The translations under genes were made by a program, and so were the position numbers. The notes under the pieces are model-generated. The model ran no database searches and was not told the origin of the DNA. It worked only from the letters and a program-made list of their open reading frames with translations. This document shows positions 60,160 through 64,000 of a stretch of DNA of 64,000 nucleotides, one piece after another. How positions within the stretch are numbered: position 1 is the first letter of the stretch; the number at the start of each line of letters is the position of its first letter. The DNA comes from Symsagittifera roscoffensis. Taxonomy: Eukaryota; Xenacoelomorpha; Acoela; Convolutidae. The stretch is from the NCBI RefSeq assembly GCF_963678635.1, contig NW_026971734.1:93821-157820 (forward strand). The letters run 5' to 3'.

Positions 60160-61949
60160 GCCGCCAACTTGGATCACTCCATCGATCAAATTCCCATCCA
60201 ACCAACCTTACCTCTTCAATCCCAATAATCCCACTTTTTGCTTTTCCGCCACCCGATTTTCCATCTAGCAATGTAACATCAGGCATGAATTCCGACACTA
60301 ACTCACAAATTTCAGTTTTATACTCCATTTCACAGCTAAATAACCCGAATATTGAAACCCCCGATGAATTTGCCGACTCAGAACCATCTCCATCCAATAA
60401 TTTCCATAACCCTTCTCATTTTTCTCAACCTCCCTTTCAACCCATATTGTCAAATAACCCTGACCCCATCACTCCTACACCCTCTTATGCTTCCCAAGTT
60501 ACCCCAACCTACTCCTCATACCACTCTGACCAATCATCTCCAGATACCCCCCGAATCTCCCCAGAGCTAGACAATTTTATTACCCTCCAACAACAACCCT
60601 ACCACCTTAACACCCCGACCATAAACCAAATCTCCTCCACTACAAATTCATCCAATCCCCCTACACCCTCTTCAAATTATACTGAATCATTAGCACCATC
60701 ATCCACATCAACTGAATCCTCACTCAACACTAATAGAGCTTACCGCACTTTTAAAAGAAAGTTCCCCAACCATCCTTTCCCAGCAAAACCAGGAACAGCC
60801 CGTGAATACATCAACCACCCCCAGCATACTAACACTAGAGAATTTTTAGCTATCACTTTACCCTCATTTCCACAATACACCTTAAACACCCCTCATGACG
60901 CTAACGAAACACGCAACTTTGTAGACGAATACGTTTTAATGCCCACTCTCTCTTGGACCTCATACTATCATTTCACTAACCCTCTTTGCTTACCTTTAAC
61001 CAACACATCCATCGATATAGACCGAAACAAAGACATGCTATATCGACTAACTACACCACTCACCGCTAGACAATTTACTTACGTAGGATATAAAAAATCA
61101 CTAAAAATACACACTGCACCTAGAGCTAATGAATATACACTAGAATACTACGATCACAACATCATCAGAGCTAACCAAGATCAATTCTTAGACGACGATC
61201 GCTTCGCTAACCCACAAATCACCGAGAAATTTTTCATCAAGACACCATATGTATTTACACTAAACATCTTTGACCGAAAGTTTGATCACATTATTTCAGA
61301 AGCACTAACAAGCACACAAGCATACGAAAGTTTTAAAGAACGCTTCCAAATCTTCTCACTAACCTTTCATTTCCTTGCACCACACGAAAGAGATTTACAC
61401 TGCTCACACGATATTATGTTGCGAACTAAACAAACACATACATACAGTTACTATCGTTTCATCCAAAATCACTTTGACCTCCACACACCCTCTAGACAAC
61501 CACACCATCGTTTCCAATTCATCAATTCAAAATACACTTCACCATATTTCCTAAATTTCACATATTGTATTAAAGACACTAACCTTCATGGTATTCTTCG
61601 TAATTATGACCCCATAACCCAAATGTATATTTTCTGCCCCATCACCAAGACCTTCAACGCAGAAGAATCCCGACCCTTCCTTATCCCGCACGAGTTTGTA
61701 CAGCCTATAGAAATCCCCATTTTAGAATTCATCCACAACACTAAATTTAACCACAAGTTATATAACTTAATCCAAAACACACCTTATGAGTTTGCAGTAG
61801 GCACTGAAGAACTAACCACTATTAAGGCACTTCAATTGCTTTGGCCACTACTTCAAACTAAAAATATCATCCGCATATTAGCTAAACTACTCACAACTTC
61901 AGAACTAATTCACGACATCTTCCCCCACGGTTTTTTCCCCGACGACTAA
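60156..61949 (+). CDS. Accessory protein downstream of env, 597 aa, unknown function
   Basis: Its ATG overlaps the env stop as ATGA (60156-60159), so its start is well supported. Residues 1-~190 are low-complexity Ser/Pro/Thr/Asn/Gln sequence. A basic patch (YRTFKRKFP, about 196-204) leads into a ~390-residue part that looks folded, with many aromatic residues and no membrane span or signal peptide. The protein ends with acidic PDD. No known motif (protease, kinase, zinc finger, polymerase) is apparent to me. The gene is noticeably C-rich and extremely G-poor: one line (60481-60540) has 26 C and 3 G. It could be a structural, matrix or nucleocapsid-like protein or a regulator acting with the envelope. 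These are guesses from position. It is the largest wholly unexplained gene in the window. Confidence 0.8.
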   Translation: MSRQLGSLHRSNSHPTNLTSSIPIIPLFAFPPPDFPSSNVTSGMNSDTNSQISVLYSISQLNNPNIETPDEFADSEPSPSNNFHNPSHFSQPPFQPILSNNPDPITPTPSYASQVTPTYSSYHSDQSSPDTPRISPELDNFITLQQQPYHLNTPTINQISSTTNSSNPPTPSSNYTESLAPSSTSTESSLNTNRAYRTFKRKFPNHPFPAKPGTAREYINHPQHTNTREFLAITLPSFPQYTLNTPHDANETRNFVDEYVLMPTLSWTSYYHFTNPLCLPLTNTSIDIDRNKDMLYRLTTPLTARQFTYVGYKKSLKIHTAPRANEYTLEYYDHNIIRANQDQFLDDDRFANPQITEKFFIKTPYVFTLNIFDRKFDHIISEALTSTQAYESFKERFQIFSLTFHFLAPHERDLHCSHDIMLRTKQTHTYSYYRFIQNHFDLHTPSRQPHHRFQFINSKYTSPYFLNFTYCIKDTNLHGILRNYDPITQMYIFCPITKTFNAEESRPFLIPHEFVQPIEIPILEFIHNTKFNHKLYNLIQNTPYEFAVGTEELTTIKALQLLWPLLQTKNIIRILAKLLTTSELIHDIFPHGFFPDD

Positions 61950-61952
61950 CAG

Positions 61953-62032
61953 GTAAGTATGAATTAAATGAATATTACTAACTAATTAAAATATTGAAAA
62001 AACTCACCATTCTTTATTCATGTTTTCTTTAG
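61953..62032 (+). other. Candidate 80-nt intron immediately after the last stop codon
   Basis: CAG|GTAAGT at 61950-61958 is a perfect donor, three bases after the TAA at 61947-61949. TACTAAC at 61976-61982 is a perfect branch-point consensus. The pyrimidine-rich TGTTTTCTTTAG ends at 62032, with a second AG at 62040. All three signals are in the right order and at plausible distances. Splicing here would not change the protein. Alternatively the acceptor may join to a distant 5' donor. Confidence 0.5.
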
Positions 62033-62163
62033 ATTTTTAGCCTTCATCCGACGATCACCTACAAAAACCACAAAAGACAAATAAAAATCGCAAATTTCAT
62101 CAAACAAATTTCCAAAATTCTATTAATCTCTTACACATATAAATTTATAAATTCAATACCAAT

Positions 62164-62281
62164 GCAGTAAATTAATTTATAAAATTTTCCCCCAAAAGCA
62201 GTAAATCTACATATGATGAAAATTTGTATCTTAAAATTCCCCCATTACTAGCAGTAAATTTCCAAATTCTATGCAGTAAAT
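62164..62281 (+). repeat. Cluster of four GCAGTAAAT motifs
   Basis: GCAGTAAAT occurs at 62164, 62198, 62251 and 62273, with a partial copy (GCAGTACTAA) near 62296. Spacing is irregular (34, 53 and 22 bp), and two copies are preceded by a C-run (TTCCCCC). It could be a protein-binding array or the remains of a minisatellite. Confidence 0.45.
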
Positions 62282-62579
62282 TAATAAAATGCAATTGCAG
62301 TACTAACCTTTTGATATTTTCATTCACTCGCACAGAAATTCTATCCATACTCGCACAGCTCGCCCACGAAGAATTGTTTAAAATAATGAATTTCAGTTTC
62401 AAGTTTTCACACTCAATAACTCTAACACACGATAACAAGTTTCAAACTTTCCTTTAACCCGGTTGGAAAGGAATCATATACTAAACAAAACTAACCAACG
62501 CAGCTTACTAAATACCACAAATCATAGAATAACAGCATGACTAAGAAAAGGAAACCAACGGTACCCAAACCGGATTAAC

Positions 62580-62594
62580 CCAGTTTAAAACTGG
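62580..62594. repeat. Perfect 7-bp inverted repeat CCAGTTT-A-AAACTGG
   Basis: Arms CCAGTTT and AAACTGG are separated by a single A, in a stretch that also holds ACCGGATTAA. It may be a protein-binding dyad. A loop of one base is too short for an RNA hairpin unless some pairs open. Confidence 0.4.
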
Positions 62595-62810
62595 ATAATT
62601 TATTCTTTTGAAGACTATTATAAAGTCTTAGAAAGAAATAATAAAACACAAAAAAGTCGAAAGACAAACCCATACCACAAACAATTTGATTTTTAAAAAA
62701 AAAGGACACAACCAAAGAAACATAAGTAAAACCACAACAAACCCAACATAAAACGTTGTCACATAACAGGACCCCTCACAAAAACCGCATGAAACCATAC
62801 TCCCACACCT

Positions 62811-62868
62811 GGCCTAACCCACCAGGAAAGGACGTCCTGAGCATGCTCTATAGCCGGCCTAACCCACC
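62811..62868. promoter_or_regulatory. GC-rich palindrome cluster between direct repeats
   Basis: GGCCTAACCCACC is repeated at 62811-62823 and 62856-62868. Between them lie the perfect palindromes AGGACGTCCT (62829-62838) and GAGCATGCTC (62840-62849), then AGCCGGCC. This is by far the most GC-rich and symmetric patch in an A-rich element, so it is likely selected. It could be an RNA export/packaging structure or a DNA-binding site. Confidence 0.5.
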
Positions 62869-63508
62869 GTGCTACATCCACGCTTTGTGACCACACCTTT
62901 ATTTTTAATAAGAGCTACTCAAGGGTGAGTAACTCTTCAAAATAACCGAACTAAAACAAAAAGCTTTTGTGAAAACAACTAACTAAAATCATGATTAAAA
63001 AATATTAAACTAATAAAAGTTTTATAAAATGTAAAATCACATGATGCAATATATAGATCAGAATACAACACCAAGGACGAACATCAAAAGACAAGACGAC
63101 CTCACTACACTCGAGAGAGAATGACCAACTACAATCGATATGCCACTCACAATCACAACTCAAAGGATTTAGAGTACGACTTGACTTCGCAGAAAAGGAC
63201 TTCATTGAACTAGACCAATGACCACCTCGATGTTCAAGTATACGTACAGATCCGAGTAATCAGGCATCCCCTCCACGCACAATCTCCACGCCATTCCCAA
63301 GCTAGATCAGATACAAAGGAAGTTCTCCCTGAAGAACAGAAAAACCTGACATAGCCAACCATTCTGAAATCAGAATTGGTTTTGTTGCAAAGACTCAGTC
63401 GTTGTCACAAGGAGAAGCGAAAGAAAATTGTGATGTTCGCCAAATACCAACGTCCATCATCCATCCTTGAACTACAGAAGAACTGTTCTAAAAAACACTG
63501 TAAAACCC

Positions 63509-63515
63509 GGATGGG
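63509..63515 (+). promoter_or_regulatory. Polypurine tract candidate (weak)
   Basis: The bases directly before the 3' LTR read GGATGGG, preceded by AAAACCC. Plus-strand priming needs a purine run at this place. This one is short and broken by a T, so the true primer may be unusually short. A better A/G run (AAAAAAAAAGGACA near 62696) is too far away. Confidence 0.45.
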
Positions 63516-63923
63516 TGGAACCTGATCTAAACTATATTTTATGATTGGATAAATTAAATGTTTTACCAATGTAAAGTATTTAATATTAACCAATCATGAT
63601 CCATCTAACTAACAACCCACTTATTTGTAAGTGCTGAAGTTACTTGTAATTTCAGCACCAGAGAGATTTGAATTTAACTTAGAAATTAGTTGGACTCTCC
63701 CGAGCACTTCAGCAGCCGCAATAAACCAGTATACCCTAGATCTATTGAGCCTAGCAGAGACTAGTTAAACAACCTGAGACTAGATAGTATAAGAGTAAGA
63801 TTAGGATCGGTATTAGACTAAGAAGTTGCACGAATCTATCCGGCCGAAAATAAGATAGCGTGACGAGCAGACGGTGTACCCTATCCGAAATTACTCTATG
63901 AGTTACGCCCCAGTCATAACTCA
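63516..63923 (+). repeat. 3' LTR (408 bp)
   Basis: Same length as the 5' LTR and, by line-by-line reading, the same sequence, starting TGGAACCTGATC and ending CATAACTCA. It provides the AATAAA polyadenylation signal at 63720-63725. Identity of the two LTRs indicates recent integration, since they are copied from one template at insertion. Confidence 0.95.
63720..63725 (+). terminator. Polyadenylation signal AATAAA in the 3' LTR
   Basis: Canonical hexamer 205 bases into the 3' LTR. It is the most likely 3'-end signal for all element transcripts. Confidence 0.5.
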
Positions 63924-63927
63924 ACTG
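63924..63927. repeat. Target-site duplication, right copy (ACTG)
   Basis: Matches 45067-45070 and is followed by GCATGTTTTGTCCGTCTCGAG, the normal continuation of the interrupted satellite monomer as seen at 44265. Confidence 0.9.
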
Positions 63928-64000
63928 GCATGTTTTGTCCGTCTCGAGTGAAAATTGGTATGTTTCGATCGTCTCGACCTAAAATTGGTTTGTTTTGATG
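63928..64000. repeat. Satellite array resuming right of the retrotransposon
   Basis: The same 30-bp monomers continue in the same orientation and phase. The 73 bases match the satellite at 44265-44337 except for the last base. The array extends beyond the window. Confidence 0.95.

Larger units (their letters stand above)
61950..63515 (+). other. 3' noncoding tail of the element
   Basis: About 1.57 kb between the last stop and the 3' LTR has no convincing ORF on either strand. It contains a likely short intron, a cluster of GCAGTAAAT motifs, an inverted repeat at 62580-62594 and a GC-rich palindrome cluster at 62811-62868. A tail this long is unusual for a Ty3 element and probably carries RNA-processing or export signals. 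Confidence 0.75.
45071..63923 (+). mobile_element. Giant Ty3-lineage LTR retrotransposon with envelope and extra genes, 18,853 bp
   Basis: A complete element is bounded by two 408-bp LTRs and an ACTG duplication. The internal 18.0 kb carries a primer-binding site, a ~1.25-kb leader, a small ORF upstream of gag, a single gag-pol ORF in Ty3 order, two small hydrophobic ORFs, an ATG-less ORF, an envelope-like glycoprotein, a 597-aa ORF and a ~1.57-kb 3' noncoding tail. Most Ty3/errantivirus elements are 5-9 kb with gag, pol and at most one env, so this one is about twice normal size. All major frames are intact and the LTRs look identical, so the copy is young and may be autonomous. The sense strand is A-rich and G-poor. 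Known oversize relatives for comparison are plant Ogre elements, with an ORF before gag, and planarian Burro elements; I cannot establish kinship to either. Confidence 0.95.

Noticed and set aside
58490-60397. Minus-strand and secondary-frame ORFs within the env and 597-aa genes
   Set aside because: Each is shorter than and fully contained in a well-supported sense gene.
62172-63593. Small ORFs of 60-88 codons in the 3' tail and into the 3' LTR
   Set aside because: Short, no recognisable features, A/T-rich context, and one runs into the LTR; likely chance frames.
45071-63923. BEL/Pao or Copia assignment of the element
   Set aside because: Integrase lies after RNase H (not before RT as in Copia), and the YLDD RT with a GPY/F integrase tail fits Ty3; only the envelope recalls glycoproteins known from BEL/Pao elements.

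Overview
The window looks like a heterochromatic locus of an A/T-rich eukaryote, most likely an invertebrate animal. No bacterial gene, operon or host single-copy gene is visible. About 45.1 kb is one satellite array built from a ~30-bp monomer. The rest is a single intact giant LTR retrotransposon that has jumped into that array. The host species cannot be named from the sequence. An animal host is inferred from a Ty3-type element carrying a viral-type envelope glycoprotein.

Satellite (1-45070 and 63928-64000). The monomer carries the blocks TTCGACC, CTCGACC and AAAAATTGG. It is reshuffled into higher-order repeats of several sizes: a 568-bp duplication near 0.6-1.7 kb, a highly homogenised 1257-bp higher-order repeat from about 4.4 to 21.2 kb, older nested duplications at 23-29.5 kb, a diverged zone at 30-42 kb, and young tandem repeats of 359 bp and ~149 bp at 42.2-45 kb. 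Because 30 is divisible by three, the array throws up hundreds of meaningless open frames on both strands. None is annotated as a gene.

Retrotransposon (45071-63923, 18,853 bp). It has two 408-bp LTRs (TG...CA) that look identical by eye, a 4-bp target-site duplication (ACTG), a primer-binding site 2 nt after the 5' LTR, and a long structured leader. The gene order is: a small basic ORF upstream of gag; one uninterrupted 2740-codon gag-pol (capsid, CCHC knuckle, DSGA protease, YLDD reverse transcriptase, RNase H, HHCC/DD35E integrase, GPY/F motif: Ty3/Metaviridae order); two tiny membrane proteins; a 378-codon open frame with no ATG at all; an 872-aa envelope-like glycoprotein with signal peptide, membrane anchor and PTAP/YxxPhi motifs in its tail; and a 597-aa protein with a disordered N-terminal third. 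The 3' genes are packed like viral genes: two ATGA stop/start overlaps, one 13-nt overlap and one 26-nt overlap. A consensus intron lies just after the last stop codon.

Together the genes suggest a young, probably active, enveloped retrovirus-like Ty3 element with an unusually large accessory gene set. The accessory cassette (55996-61949) and the upstream ORF are the parts I cannot match to any family, and they are the best candidates for something undescribed.
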